From Nocardioides zeae (GTDB lineage: Bacteria > Actinomycetota > Actinomycetes > Propionibacteriales > Nocardioidaceae), in NCBI RefSeq assembly GCF_030818655.1, contig NZ_JAUTAN010000001.1, forward strand, positions 1,302,001-1,366,000: a DNA stretch of 64,000 bases. Reading direction: 5' to 3'. Below, piece by piece: positions 19,586 to 28,625 of the stretch. Made by a program: the position numbers and the translations under genes. The notes under the pieces were generated by a model. The model had not been told where the DNA came from and did no database searches. It saw only the letters and a program-made list of their open reading frames with translations. Each line of letters opens with the position of its first letter. Within the stretch, counting starts at the first letter, position 1.

Positions 19586-20541
19586 CGCGGCCGTCCTCCC
19601 CGCTCGACGTCGTCGAGGTGCCCGGACACGGGGCCGAGGACGTGCTGGTCGCCACCGCCGGACCCCACGAGGGGTCGGTCTTCACGGGCACCGAGGACGG
19701 GGCGGTGCTCCGGGTCGCCCACGACGGTCGCCGGGTGACGCGCGTCGGGCACACGGGCGGGCGTCCGCTCGGCCTCGAGGAGCTGCCCGACGGACGGCTC
19801 CTCGTCTGCGACGCCCACCGTGGCCTCCTGGCCCTGGACCCCGCCACCGGCGCGGTCGAGACGCTGCTCACCGAGGTCGACGGCGTGCCGATGCGCTTCT
19901 GCAACAACGCGGCCGTCGCGCCCGACGGCACGGTCTTCTTCTCGGACTCCTCGACCCGGCACGGGATCGCGGAGTGGAAGCACGACTTCGTGCGCCTGAC
20001 CCGCACGGGCCGGCTCCTCCGCCGCGACCCCGACGGCACCGTCACCGTCCTCCTGGACGGGCTCGCCTTCGCGAACGGGGTCGCCCTCGCCCCGGACGCC
20101 TCCTGGGTCGCCGTGGCCGAGACGGCCGCCCGCACCGTCGTGCGGCTCTGGCTCACCGGCCCGCGGGCGGGGGAGCGCGACCTCCTGGCCGAGGACCTGC
20201 CGGGCTACCCCGACAACATCGCCCGCGGCTCCGACGGCCTCGTCTGGCTCGCGCTCGCGAGCCCGCGGGACCCGGTCGTGGAGCGGCTGCAGCGGGCGCC
20301 GCTGTGGGTACGTCGCGCGGCCACCTCCCTGCCGGAGGCCGTGCAGCCCGCGCCGAAGCGCGTGGTCCACGTCCGCGCGGTCGACGCGGACGGCCGGGTG
20401 GTGCACGACCTCGACGTCGACGACCCGGCGGCCCGTCGGGCGTTCCACATGGTCACCGGCGTGCGGGAGCACGAGGGCACCGTCTGGCTGGGCAGCCTGC
20501 ACGAAGCCGCCGTCGCCCGGCTCCGACCAGACCGCGGCTAG
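19582..20541 (+). CDS. SMP-30/strictosidine synthase-like beta-propeller protein
   Basis: A 319-aa six-bladed propeller of the SMP-30/gluconolactonase/strictosidine synthase-like group. Motifs include [29 protein letters not shown] and [20 protein letters not shown], where the Asn/Asp residues line the metal-binding pore of such hydrolases. Members hydrolyse lactones or organophosphates; this one's substrate is unknown. No signal peptide is evident. It overlaps the thiamine-binding protein by 4 bp. Confidence 0.8.
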   Translation: MTRPSSPLDVVEVPGHGAEDVLVATAGPHEGSVFTGTEDGAVLRVAHDGRRVTRVGHTGGRPLGLEELPDGRLLVCDAHRGLLALDPATGAVETLLTEVDGVPMRFCNNAAVAPDGTVFFSDSSTRHGIAEWKHDFVRLTRTGRLLRRDPDGTVTVLLDGLAFANGVALAPDASWVAVAETAARTVVRLWLTGPRAGERDLLAEDLPGYPDNIARGSDGLVWLALASPRDPVVERLQRAPLWVRRAATSLPEAVQPAPKRVVHVRAVDADGRVVHDLDVDDPAARRAFHMVTGVREHEGTVWLGSLHEAAVARLRPDRG

Positions 20542-20617
20542 AGTGGCCGGACGCCTCGGGGCCGGTCGGGCCGGCCTCCGGCCGCACGGGCACCACGCCA
20601 ACGAGAGGACCGCACGC

Positions 20618-22522
20618 ATGGGACACCTGGAGTCGATCACGACGCCGGAGCACCTGCGTGACCTCTCGACCGCCGAGCTGACGGACCTGGCCGGGGAGAT
20701 CCGCGACCTGCTCGTCGCCACCTGCGCGCGCACCGGCGGCCACCTCGGCCCCAACCTCGGCGTCGTCGAGCTCACGCTGGCGATCCACCGCACCTTCGCC
20801 TCGCCGCACGACCGGGTCGTCTTCGACACCGGCCACCAGACCTACGTGCACAAGCTGCTCACGGGGCGTGCTGCGACCTTCGACTCGCTCCGCCAGGAGG
20901 GTGGCCTGTCGGGCTACCCGAGCGCGGCGGAGTCACCCCACGACATCGTGGAGAACTCGCACGCGTCGACGGCGCTCAGCTACGCCGACGGCCTGGCGAA
21001 GGCCTACGCGCTCCAGGGCGCCGACCGCCACGTGGTCGCGGTCATCGGCGACGGCGCGCTCACCGGTGGCATGGCCTGGGAGGCGCTCAACAACATCGCG
21101 ATCGCGCCGAACAGCCGGCTCGTCATCGTGGTCAACGACAACGGGCGGTCCTACACGCCGACCATCGGCGGCCTGGCCACGGCACTGACGGCGCTGCGCA
21201 CCAGCCCGCGCTACGAGAACGTGCTCGACCTCGTCAAGCGTCGGCTCACCGCGGTCCCGGGGGTCGGGCCCGCGGCGTACGACACCCTCCACGCCATCAA
21301 GAAGGGGCTCAAGGACGCGATCGCGCCGCAGGGCCTCTTCGAGGACCTCGGTCTGAAGTACGTCGGGCCGGTCGACGGCCACGACCTCGAGGCCCTCGAG
21401 CACGCGCTGGCGCAAGCCAAGCGGTTCGACGGCCCCGTCATCGTGCACGCGCTGACGAACAAGGGGCAGGGGTACGAGGCGGCGCTGCGCCACGAGGCCG
21501 ACCAGTTCCACGCGCCCGGTCCGTTCGACGTCGGCACCGGCGTCGAGAAGCCGAAGGGCCGCGGCTGGACCGACGTCTTCTCCGAGGAGATCGTGCGCCT
21601 CGGCGAGCAGCGTCCCGACCTCGTCGGCATCACCGCGGCGATGCTCCACCCCGTGGGCCTGCAGGCCTTCGCCGAGCGCTTCCCCGACCGCACCTTCGAC
21701 GTCGGCATCGCCGAGCAGCACGCGGCGACGTCCGCCGCCGGCCTGGCCCTGGCGGGCATGCACCCCGTGGTGGCGGTCTACGCGACCTTCCTCAACCGCG
21801 CCTTCGACCAGGTGCTCATGGACGTCGCGCTGCACCGCTGCGGGGTCACCTTCGTGCTCGACCGCTCCGGCGTGACGGGCGACGACGGTGCGAGCCACAA
21901 CGGCATGTGGGACATGTCGGTGCTCCAGGTCGTGCCCGGGCTCCGGCTCGCCGCGCCGCGGGACGCCACCCGGCTCGCCGAGCTCCTCGCGGAGGCCGTC
22001 GAGGTCGACGACGCCCCCACCGTCGTGCGCTACCCGAAGGGTCCGCCGCCGGCCGACATCCCGACCGTCGAGACCGTCGACGGCGTCGACGTGCTGCACC
22101 GCAGCGCGAGCCAGGACATCCTGCTCGTGGCCGTCGGCGCCATGGCCACGACGGCCATGGACGTCGCCGCCCGGCTCGAGGCCCAGGGCATCGGCGTGAC
22201 GGTCGTCGACCCCCGCTGGGTCATCCCGGTGGCACCGGCGCTCGTCGACCTCGCCCGCGACCACCGCCTCGTGGTGAGCGTGGAGGACAACGGCCGCCAG
22301 GGCGGCTGCGGGGCGTCGCTCCTGAGCGCGCTCAACGACGCGCGGGTGACGACCCCCGTGCGGGTGCACGGCATCCCCCAGGAGTTCCTGGCCCACGCCA
22401 AGCGGGCCGCGATCCTGGAGCAGGTGGGCCTGGACGCGCAGACGCTCGCCCGGTCGTGCGTCGAGGAGATCACGGCGCTGGCCGACCACAGCCGCCTCCT
22501 CGACGTCGACCGCACCGGCTGA
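20618..22522 (+). CDS. dxs: 1-deoxy-D-xylulose-5-phosphate synthase
   Basis: A 634-aa thiamine-diphosphate enzyme that condenses pyruvate and glyceraldehyde 3-phosphate, the first step of the MEP isoprenoid pathway. The TPP motif ([16 protein letters not shown]), the [13 protein letters not shown] block near the N-terminus, the catalytic glutamate region ([20 protein letters not shown]) and the C-terminal domain ([19 protein letters not shown]) are all present. The ATG at 20618 has GAGAGG 8-9 nt upstream. Enzyme length matches the family (620-640 aa). Confidence 0.96.
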   Translation: MGHLESITTPEHLRDLSTAELTDLAGEIRDLLVATCARTGGHLGPNLGVVELTLAIHRTFASPHDRVVFDTGHQTYVHKLLTGRAATFDSLRQEGGLSGYPSAAESPHDIVENSHASTALSYADGLAKAYALQGADRHVVAVIGDGALTGGMAWEALNNIAIAPNSRLVIVVNDNGRSYTPTIGGLATALTALRTSPRYENVLDLVKRRLTAVPGVGPAAYDTLHAIKKGLKDAIAPQGLFEDLGLKYVGPVDGHDLEALEHALAQAKRFDGPVIVHALTNKGQGYEAALRHEADQFHAPGPFDVGTGVEKPKGRGWTDVFSEEIVRLGEQRPDLVGITAAMLHPVGLQAFAERFPDRTFDVGIAEQHAATSAAGLALAGMHPVVAVYATFLNRAFDQVLMDVALHRCGVTFVLDRSGVTGDDGASHNGMWDMSVLQVVPGLRLAAPRDATRLAELLAEAVEVDDAPTVVRYPKGPPPADIPTVETVDGVDVLHRSASQDILLVAVGAMATTAMDVAARLEAQGIGVTVVDPRWVIPVAPALVDLARDHRLVVSVEDNGRQGGCGASLLSALNDARVTTPVRVHGIPQEFLAHAKRAAILEQVGLDAQTLARSCVEEITALADHSRLLDVDRTG

Positions 22523-22615
22523 GGCCGGCGCCGGGGAGCGCGCCCGCGGCCGGTCCGGCCGGGTCCCGTGCGGCGCGTCGCGGCCGCGACGAGCCCGGGG
22601 TCACCACCCGCGTCG

Positions 22616-22621
22616 TACGGT
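22616..22621 (+). promoter_or_regulatory. -10 box (TACGGT) for the amino-acid permease
   Basis: TACGGT ends 7 nt before the GTG at 22629 and no Shine-Dalgarno is present; a probable leaderless promoter. Confidence 0.5.
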
Positions 22622-22628
22622 CCCTCCT

Positions 22629-24131
22629 GTGAACGTCCTGCGCACCAAGTCCGTCGAACGGTCGATCGCCGACACCGAGGAGCCGGAGCACCGGCTCAAG
22701 AAGAACCTGACCGCGCTCGACCTCACGGTCTTCGGCGTGGGCGTCATCATCGGCGCGGGCATCTTCGTCTACACGGGCCAGGTGGCGGCCAGCAACGCCG
22801 GGCCCGCCATCGCGATCTCCTTCGCCATCGCGGGCCTCGCGTGCGCGCTGGCGGCGCTCTGCTACGCCGAGTTCGCCTCCACGGTGCCGGTCGCGGGCAG
22901 TGCCTACACGTTCAGCTACGCCACGTTCGGCGAGCTGGTCGCGTGGATCATCGGCTGGGACCTGGCGCTGGAGTTCACCGTGGGCGCCGCTGCGCTCTCG
23001 GTGGGCTTCTCCGGCTACCTCCAGGCGGTGCTCGAGGGCACGCCGTTCGCGATCCCCGACCAGATCGCCTCGGTCGAGTCCGGCGTGGTGAACCTGCCGG
23101 CGATCGTGATCTCGCTGCTGGTGATGGTCGTGCTCATCGGGGGCGTCAAGCTGTCGAGCCGCATCAACCAGGTCGTCGTCGCCATCAAGCTCGCGGTCGT
23201 CGCCATCGTCATCGTCATGGGCATCGGGTACGTGAAGCTGTCGAACTACACGCCCTTCATCCCGGAGTCGAAGCCCCCGGCGAGCGAGGGGGGCGGGGAC
23301 TTCTGGTCGTCCACCCTCATCTCGTCGATCTTCGGCCTGGAGCCCGCGGTGTACGGCGTGGCCGGCGTCGTGGCCGGCGCCTCGATCGTGTTCTTCGCGT
23401 TCATCGGGTTCGACGTCGTCGCGACGACGGCCGAGGAGACGAAGAACCCGCAGCGCAACGTGCCGATCGGCATCCTGAGCTCGCTCGCCATCGTCACGGG
23501 CCTCTACATCGCGGTCAGCCTCATCATCACCGGCATGCAGAGCTACGACGAGATCGACCCGACGGACGCGGCCCCGCTCGCGACGGCGTTCGACGCGGTC
23601 GGCCAGGACTGGATCGGCGACGTCATCGCGATCGGTGCCTGCATCGGCCTCACGGTCGTCGTGATGATCCTGATGATGGGCCAGACGCGGGTCGCGTTCG
23701 CCATGGCGCGCGACGGCCTGCTCCCGCCGGTGCTGAGCAAGGTGCACCCGACGTACGGCACGCCGTACGTCATCACGATCATCGCGGGCGTCGGCGTCGC
23801 GGTCATGAGCGGCTTCGTGCCCTTCGCGACGCTCGGCCACCTCGTGAGCATCGGCACGCTGTTCGCCTTCGTGCTGGTGAGCATCGGGGTCGTCGTGCTG
23901 CGCCGCACCCGTCCCGACCTGCCCCGCGCCTTCCGGGCGCCCGCCGTCACGCTCGTCGCGACGCTCTCGGTGCTGCTGTGCGGCTACCTCATGCTCAACC
24001 TCACCGGTGAGACCTGGGTGCGCTTCGGCGTGTGGATGCTCATCGGCGTGGTCGTCTACTTCGCCTACGGCGTGCGCCGCAGCAACCTGGCGCGCGAGGA
24101 ATCGGGCGAGAAGGCCGTCCCAGGTCGCTGA
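22629..24131 (+). CDS. APC family amino-acid permease (cationic amino-acid transporter type)
   Basis: A 500-aa permease with about 12-14 membrane segments. The N-terminal HRLKKNLTALDLTVFGVG and VIIGAGIFVYTGQ form the substrate-binding unwound helix of APC transporters (GxG motif). FFAFIGFDVVATTAEETKNPQRN is the signature of the CAT/YfnA subgroup, which moves cationic or broad-range amino acids. Its start fits a leaderless TACGGT promoter. It stands alone between dxs and the PAC2 gene. Confidence 0.9.
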   Translation: MNVLRTKSVERSIADTEEPEHRLKKNLTALDLTVFGVGVIIGAGIFVYTGQVAASNAGPAIAISFAIAGLACALAALCYAEFASTVPVAGSAYTFSYATFGELVAWIIGWDLALEFTVGAAALSVGFSGYLQAVLEGTPFAIPDQIASVESGVVNLPAIVISLLVMVVLIGGVKLSSRINQVVVAIKLAVVAIVIVMGIGYVKLSNYTPFIPESKPPASEGGGDFWSSTLISSIFGLEPAVYGVAGVVAGASIVFFAFIGFDVVATTAEETKNPQRNVPIGILSSLAIVTGLYIAVSLIITGMQSYDEIDPTDAAPLATAFDAVGQDWIGDVIAIGACIGLTVVVMILMMGQTRVAFAMARDGLLPPVLSKVHPTYGTPYVITIIAGVGVAVMSGFVPFATLGHLVSIGTLFAFVLVSIGVVVLRRTRPDLPRAFRAPAVTLVATLSVLLCGYLMLNLTGETWVRFGVWMLIGVVVYFAYGVRRSNLAREESGEKAVPGR

Positions 24132-24218
24132 CCTCGTCGGGGAACAACGGCGGGGCCCACTACGGTTGTGCCCTGCGCCGGTGACCGCCGGCGCGCAGGA
24201 CCGGCTGAGGAGGAACGC

Positions 24219-25145
24219 GTGGAGCAGGAGCGAGCCGACCGCCTCGTGCACGTCGTCGACGACGTGGAGCCGCTGGAGGCTCCCGTGCTGCTGCTCGCCC
24301 TCGAGGGCTTCCTCGACGCGGGCCGTGCGGCCGACCTCGCCGTCGACCACCTGCTCACCGAGCGCGGGCCCGTGGTCGCGACGTTCGACGTCGACGAGCT
24401 CTACGACTACCGCGCGCGCCGTCCCCCGGTCTCGTTCGTCCGCGACCACTACGCGGACTACGCGGCGCCGCGCCTCGTCGTACGACGGCAGGCGGACGAC
24501 GCCGGCACGCCGTACCTCCTGCTCACCGGCCCCGAGCCCGACATCCGCTGGGAGGCCTTCGCCCGCGGCGTGCGCACCGTGGTGGAGCGCTTCGGTGTCG
24601 CCCGGGTCGTCTCCATGGCGGCCGTGCCCATGGCGGTCCCGCACACGCGGCCCGTCGCGCTCACCGAGCACGCCAACGACCCGTCGGTCGTGCTGGGCAG
24701 CTCGGCGTGGCAGGGAGAGCTCCGGGTGCCGTCGAGCGCGCAGGCGCTCCTCGAGATCCGGCTGGGCGAGTGGGGTCACCTCATGCAGGGGGCCGTCGTG
24801 CACGTTCCGCACTACCTGGCCCAGATGAGCTACCCGCGGGCCGCGATCAGCCTGCTGGAGCACGTCACCCGGGTGGCCTCCCTCGACGTGGACCTCGCCG
24901 ACCTGCGCGCGGCCGCCGAGCGCACGGACGCGGACGTCGCGGAGTACCTGGTGGAGCACGACGAGGTGCGCCAGGTGGTCGAGGGCCTCGAGCGCCAGTA
25001 CGACACGTTCCACCGTGCCGAGGCCGCGGGGTCGAACCTGCTCGCCGAGGACGCGCCGTTGCCGTCGGGCGAGGAGATCGGACGCCAGTTCGAGCAGTTC
25101 CTCGCCGGGCTCGACGGTCCCGACGGTCCCGACGACCGGGCCTGA
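24219..25145 (+). CDS. PAC2 family protein
   Basis: A 308-aa member of the PAC2 (proteasome assembly chaperone 2-like) ATP-grasp-free family, common in proteasome-bearing actinobacteria. Core strands are visible in LLLALEGFLDAGRAADLAVDHLL, PYLLLTGPEPDIRWEAFA and VVSMAAVPMAVPHTRP, followed by VHVPHYLAQMSYPRAAISLL and an acidic C-terminal helix. The GTG start has GAGGAGGAA 4-6 nt upstream. The precise function of bacterial PAC2 proteins is not settled; a link to protein quality control is only suggested by homology. Confidence 0.85.
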   Translation: MEQERADRLVHVVDDVEPLEAPVLLLALEGFLDAGRAADLAVDHLLTERGPVVATFDVDELYDYRARRPPVSFVRDHYADYAAPRLVVRRQADDAGTPYLLLTGPEPDIRWEAFARGVRTVVERFGVARVVSMAAVPMAVPHTRPVALTEHANDPSVVLGSSAWQGELRVPSSAQALLEIRLGEWGHLMQGAVVHVPHYLAQMSYPRAAISLLEHVTRVASLDVDLADLRAAAERTDADVAEYLVEHDEVRQVVEGLERQYDTFHRAEAAGSNLLAEDAPLPSGEEIGRQFEQFLAGLDGPDGPDDRA

Positions 25146-25180
25146 GCCCGCACCTCCCGAGAGACGAGAGAGGCCACGCC

Positions 25181-26059
25181 ATGCCCCAGACCGCCGCCGA
25201 GCTGCTCGACCTGCTCGACCTCGAGACGATCGACGTCAACCTGTTCCGCGGCCGCCAGCCCGACACGGTGCGCCAGCGGGTCTTCGGTGGCCAGGTCGCC
25301 GCGCAGGCGTTCCTCGCCGGCGCGCGCACCGTCGACGCCGACCGGGCCGCCCACTCCCTGCACGCCTACTTCCTGCGCCCCGGGGACCCGCGGGTTCCCA
25401 TCGTGTACGACGTCGAGCGGCTCCGCGACGGACGCTCGTTCTCGACGCGACGCGTCGTGGCCCGGCAGCACGGGCGGGACATCTTCTACGTGACCATCAG
25501 CTTCCAGGTGGCCGAGGACGGCTTCGAGCACCAGACGCGCATGCCGTCGGTGCCGGCCCCCGAGGACGGCATGCGGCTGGTCGACATCATCCGGGGACAG
25601 AGGAACGCGGACGTCAGCGTGTGGGAGCGCGAGTGGTCGGCGCTCGACGTGCGCTACGTCGGCATCTCGGGGATGGGGCTCCCCGCCGACGAGGCGAACC
25701 CCGCGCAGGCCCGCATCTGGGTGCGCATCGAGGGCGACTTCCCCGACGACCCGGTCCTGCAGCAGGCGGCGTTCGTCTACGCGAGCGACCTGACCCTCCT
25801 CGGCGCCACGCTCGTGCCGCACGGCACCACGATCAACTCGCCGGGACTGCAGCCGGCCTCGCTCGACCACACGGTCTGGTTCCACCGCGCGTTCCGGGCG
25901 GACCGCTGGTGGCTCTACGACCAGGAGTCGCCGTCCGCCGGCGGGGCTCGCGGCTTCGCGACGGCGGGGATCTACACCGAGGACGGCGGCCGCGTCGCGA
26001 GCGTCGCGCAGGAGGGCCTCATCCGCCGGGTCGAGGGCCCGAACCCGAACGCCATCTGA
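25181..26059 (+). CDS. tesB: Acyl-CoA thioesterase II
   Basis: A 292-aa double-hotdog thioesterase that hydrolyses medium- and long-chain acyl-CoA to free acid and CoA. Family marks are RVFGGQVAAQAFLAGARTV, LHAYFLRPGDPRVPIVYDVERLRDGRSF (split across 25359-25442), the catalytic-site region with YASDLTLLGATLVPHG, and LDHTVWFHRAFRADRWWLY. A GAGAGAGG-like Shine-Dalgarno precedes the ATG. Followed by repeat family A. It neighbours a MaoC/FabG4/FadA2 module and probably belongs to the same lipid metabolism. Confidence 0.93.
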   Translation: MPQTAAELLDLLDLETIDVNLFRGRQPDTVRQRVFGGQVAAQAFLAGARTVDADRAAHSLHAYFLRPGDPRVPIVYDVERLRDGRSFSTRRVVARQHGRDIFYVTISFQVAEDGFEHQTRMPSVPAPEDGMRLVDIIRGQRNADVSVWEREWSALDVRYVGISGMGLPADEANPAQARIWVRIEGDFPDDPVLQQAAFVYASDLTLLGATLVPHGTTINSPGLQPASLDHTVWFHRAFRADRWWLYDQESPSAGGARGFATAGIYTEDGGRVASVAQEGLIRRVEGPNPNAI

Positions 26060-26070
26060 CGCTCCGGAGG

Positions 26071-26172
26071 AAGACGCGGACCGGCCCTTGGCCGGAGAAG
26101 AAAACGCGGACCGGCCTCCCGCCGGAACAGGAAAACGCGGACCGCTCCGTACGTGCGGTCCGCGTTTTCCTG
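26071..26172. repeat. Intergenic repeat family A, second locus
   Basis: Three direct units of (A/G)AAAACGCGGACCG type (26071-26085 with one change, 26098-26115, 26128-26144) are followed by an inverted unit. The last pair makes a perfect 18-bp stem: CAGGAAAACGCGGACCG plus C (26128-26145) with its inverse (26155-26172), 9-nt loop. It occupies the gap between convergent tesB and the MaoC gene, as the first locus does for rel and DUF349. The T-rich arm could make it a bidirectional terminator. Confidence 0.88.
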
Positions 26173-26199
26173 TGCTGCCGGGTCGCCCCCGGCCGGCGG

Positions 26200-27090
26200 T
26201 CAGAGCGCGTGCGTGCGCCCGAGCAGGTGCACCGCGCCGTTGCGCGGGCTCGTGAGCGAGAACGCCCAGCCGTCGTGCTCCGCGCGCGACCCGAAGGCCA
26301 CGGTGCCCGGCAGGAACACCGGCTTGCGGAAGGAGACGTCGACCCGCACGGCGTCGGGCAGACGGTTCTCCAGCTGCGCGATGCAGCGGGCCTTGGTCCA
26401 CATGCCGTGGGCGATCTGGCGCTGGAAGCCGAGCGCCTTGGCCGTCCACGGGTAGAGGTGGATCGGGTTGTGGTCGCCCGACACGGCGGCGTACCGGCGG
26501 CCGAGGTCGCCGCCCAGCCGCCAGCGCGTGCCGGTCGGGGCCACCTCCTCGAAGGGGGTGCCGAACGGCGCGTCGTCGTCGCCGCGTCCGCGGCGCAGGT
26601 ACACCGACGTGCTCTCCCAGACCAGCTCGTCGCCCACGTGCGCGCTGGTGCGGAAGTCCAGGACCTTGCCCTTGGGGTGCGGCCGGGGCGAGCCGACCTC
26701 GGTCCGCACCGCCACCTCCTCGCCGATCGCGATCGGGCGGTGGGAGGAGATCGAGTTCTCCAGGTGCACCGTGCCGATCGCCGGGTAGGGGAAGCCGGGG
26801 TCGCTCATGATCGCCATGTGCAGCGGGAACGCCAGCATGTGGGGGAAGGGGAGCGGCGCCGTGTCCTTGGCGGGGAAGCCGCACACCTCGGCGTACGCCC
26901 GCACCGCGTCCCGCTCGACCCGCACCGGCGGCCGCTCGTAGGCCAGCCCGGCCGGGTCCCCGCCCGTCTTGCGGACGCCGGGGAGCTGGTTCAGACCGGG
27001 TACGGCGGGGAGCGCGGCCCGCGCGAGCACGCCCAGGCCGCCGCCGGTGGAGGTCAGGGTCTTCGTCGTGGGGCTCGCAGCAGCGGCCAT
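26200..27090 (-). CDS. MaoC/HtdX-like (3R)-hydroxyacyl dehydratase
   Basis: A 296-aa double-hotdog hydratase/dehydratase acting on 3-hydroxyacyl thioesters. The hydratase-2 motif is clear in YAAVSGDHNPIHLYPW followed by GFQRQIAHGMWTKA, with catalytic Asp and His. The N-terminal hotdog lacks this motif, as in other MaoC double-hotdog proteins such as Rv0241c (HtdX). It lies 4 bp after fabG4 in the same operon, an arrangement that matches Rv0241c-Rv0242c, so the two enzymes probably act on consecutive steps of fatty-acid elongation or degradation. Confidence 0.88.
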   Translation of the reverse strand: MAAAASPTTKTLTSTGGGLGVLARAALPAVPGLNQLPGVRKTGGDPAGLAYERPPVRVERDAVRAYAEVCGFPAKDTAPLPFPHMLAFPLHMAIMSDPGFPYPAIGTVHLENSISSHRPIAIGEEVAVRTEVGSPRPHPKGKVLDFRTSAHVGDELVWESTSVYLRRGRGDDDAPFGTPFEEVAPTGTRWRLGGDLGRRYAAVSGDHNPIHLYPWTAKALGFQRQIAHGMWTKARCIAQLENRLPDAVRVDVSFRKPVFLPGTVAFGSRAEHDGWAFSLTSPRNGAVHLLGRTHAL

Positions 27091-27094
27091 CGCG

Positions 27095-28432
27095 TCAGGC
27101 CCCCAGCATCATCTGGCCGCACACCCGCACGACGTTGCCGTTGACCGCGGTGGAGCCGGGGGAGGCGAACCAGGCGATGGTCTCGGCGACGTCGACGGGC
27201 AGGCCACCCTGCGCCATGGCGTTGAGGCGCTGGCCGACCTCGCGGGTCGCGAACGGCACGGCCGCGGTCATCTGCGTGATGATGAAGCCCGGCGCCACGG
27301 CGTTGATGGTGATGCCGTCGGTCAGCTCGGGAGCGAGGGCCTCGACCAGCCCGATGACGCCGGCCTTCGAGGCCGCGTAGTTGGTCTGGCCCACGTTGCC
27401 CGCGATGCCGGCGATGGACGCCACGCCGATCACGCGGCCGTTGGGCCGGATGGCCTTCTGCTCGAGCAGCTCGGCGGTGATGCGCTCGGGTGCCGCCACG
27501 TTGACCGCGATGACGGAGTCCCAGCGGTCCTCCTTCATGTTGGCGAGCTTCTTGTCGCGCGTGATGCCGGCGTTGTGGACCACGATGTCGACGCCGCCGT
27601 GCTTGGCGAGCACGTGCTGCGCGATGCGCTGCGGCGCGTCCTTCGCCGTGATGTCGAGGGCGATGTGGTCGCCGTCGAGCTCCTTGACGAGCGCGACCAG
27701 GTCGGAGGCCGCCTGCGGGACGTCGACGCCGACGACGGTCGCGCCGTCGCGGTGGAGGACGCGGGCGATCTGCTCGCCGATGCCCCGGCTGGCGCCGGTG
27801 ACGAGGGCGACCTTGCCCGCGAGCGGCTTCGCGAGGTCGGGGACGGGCTCCGCCGCCGTGGTGCCCGTGGCGCCGATGCGCACGACCTGGCCCGACACGT
27901 AGGCCGACTTGGGGGACAGGAGGAACGCCAGCGTCGAGTCGACGGCGGTCTCGGCACCCGGGGCGACGTAGACCAGCTGCACGGTGCTGCCGCGGCCGAC
28001 CTCCTTGCCGAGCGACCGGGTGAAGCCCTCGAGCGCGCGCTGCGCGATCCGCTCGTCGGTCGACGTGGTGTCGGCGGGCGTCGTGCCCAGCACGACGACG
28101 CGTCCCGAGGACGTCAGGCTCCGCAGCACCGGGGTGAAGAAGTCGCGCAGGGCGCGCAGGTCCTCGGGGGTGGTGAGGCCGGTGGCGTCGAAGACCAGGC
28201 CCTTGTACGACGCGCCGTCCTCCGGGAGGGACGCCGAGGTGATCCCGAGGGCGTCGAGCGTCTCGGGCAGCTGCTCGACGAGCCGGCCGCGGCCGCCGAC
28301 GAGGACGGTGCCGTCGACGAGGGGCGCCCCCTCGACGTACCGGTCGAGCGCCACCGGGCTGGGCAGGCCGAGGTTCTTGACGAGGATCTTGCCGACGGGG
28401 CTCGCGACGAAGCTCTGGTAGCGATCGGTCAT
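27095..28432 (-). CDS. FabG4-type 3-oxoacyl-ACP/CoA reductase (high-molecular-weight SDR)
   Basis: A 445-aa two-domain reductase. The N-terminal ~200 residues form a flavodoxin-like domain without catalytic residues. The C-terminal SDR domain has the cofactor motif TGASRGIGEQ, NAG (HNAGITRD), catalytic Ser in VIGVASIAGIAGN and YAASK. This architecture is FabG4 (Rv0242c), an NADH-dependent beta-ketoacyl-CoA reductase. The ATG at 28432 has CTGGAGGA upstream. It is divergent from fadA2 across a 193-bp region containing inverted repeats. Confidence 0.92.
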   Translation of the reverse strand: MTDRYQSFVASPVGKILVKNLGLPSPVALDRYVEGAPLVDGTVLVGGRGRLVEQLPETLDALGITSASLPEDGASYKGLVFDATGLTTPEDLRALRDFFTPVLRSLTSSGRVVVLGTTPADTTSTDERIAQRALEGFTRSLGKEVGRGSTVQLVYVAPGAETAVDSTLAFLLSPKSAYVSGQVVRIGATGTTAAEPVPDLAKPLAGKVALVTGASRGIGEQIARVLHRDGATVVGVDVPQAASDLVALVKELDGDHIALDITAKDAPQRIAQHVLAKHGGVDIVVHNAGITRDKKLANMKEDRWDSVIAVNVAAPERITAELLEQKAIRPNGRVIGVASIAGIAGNVGQTNYAASKAGVIGLVEALAPELTDGITINAVAPGFIITQMTAAVPFATREVGQRLNAMAQGGLPVDVAETIAWFASPGSTAVNGNVVRVCGQMMLGA

Positions 28433-28490
28433 GGTGGGACGTCCTCCAGGTGCGCAGGATCGGGCGACGGTGGATGATGGTGCGGGGGCA

Positions 28491-28521
28491 ACACTACTCA
28501 TCAGTAAGTAACGGGTAGTGT
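28491..28521. promoter_or_regulatory. Inverted repeats in the fabG4-fadA2 divergent promoter
   Basis: ACACTAC (28491-28497) and GTAGTGT (28515-28521) form 7-bp arms; each carries a TAGTGT hexamer reading outward, a possible -10 box for the divergent genes. Inside lies TACT-CATC-AGTA (28495-28506), a second small inverted repeat typical in size for a TetR-type half-site pair. Confidence 0.35.
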
Positions 28522-28625
28522 AACTCCGTGTCCACTTTTCGTGACGTGACCCTCAGCCGGTTCCGTCACGGCCGGGCCATCGCCAGGATAGGCACAGACT
28601 TCCCAACGATCAGGAGCACACCGAC

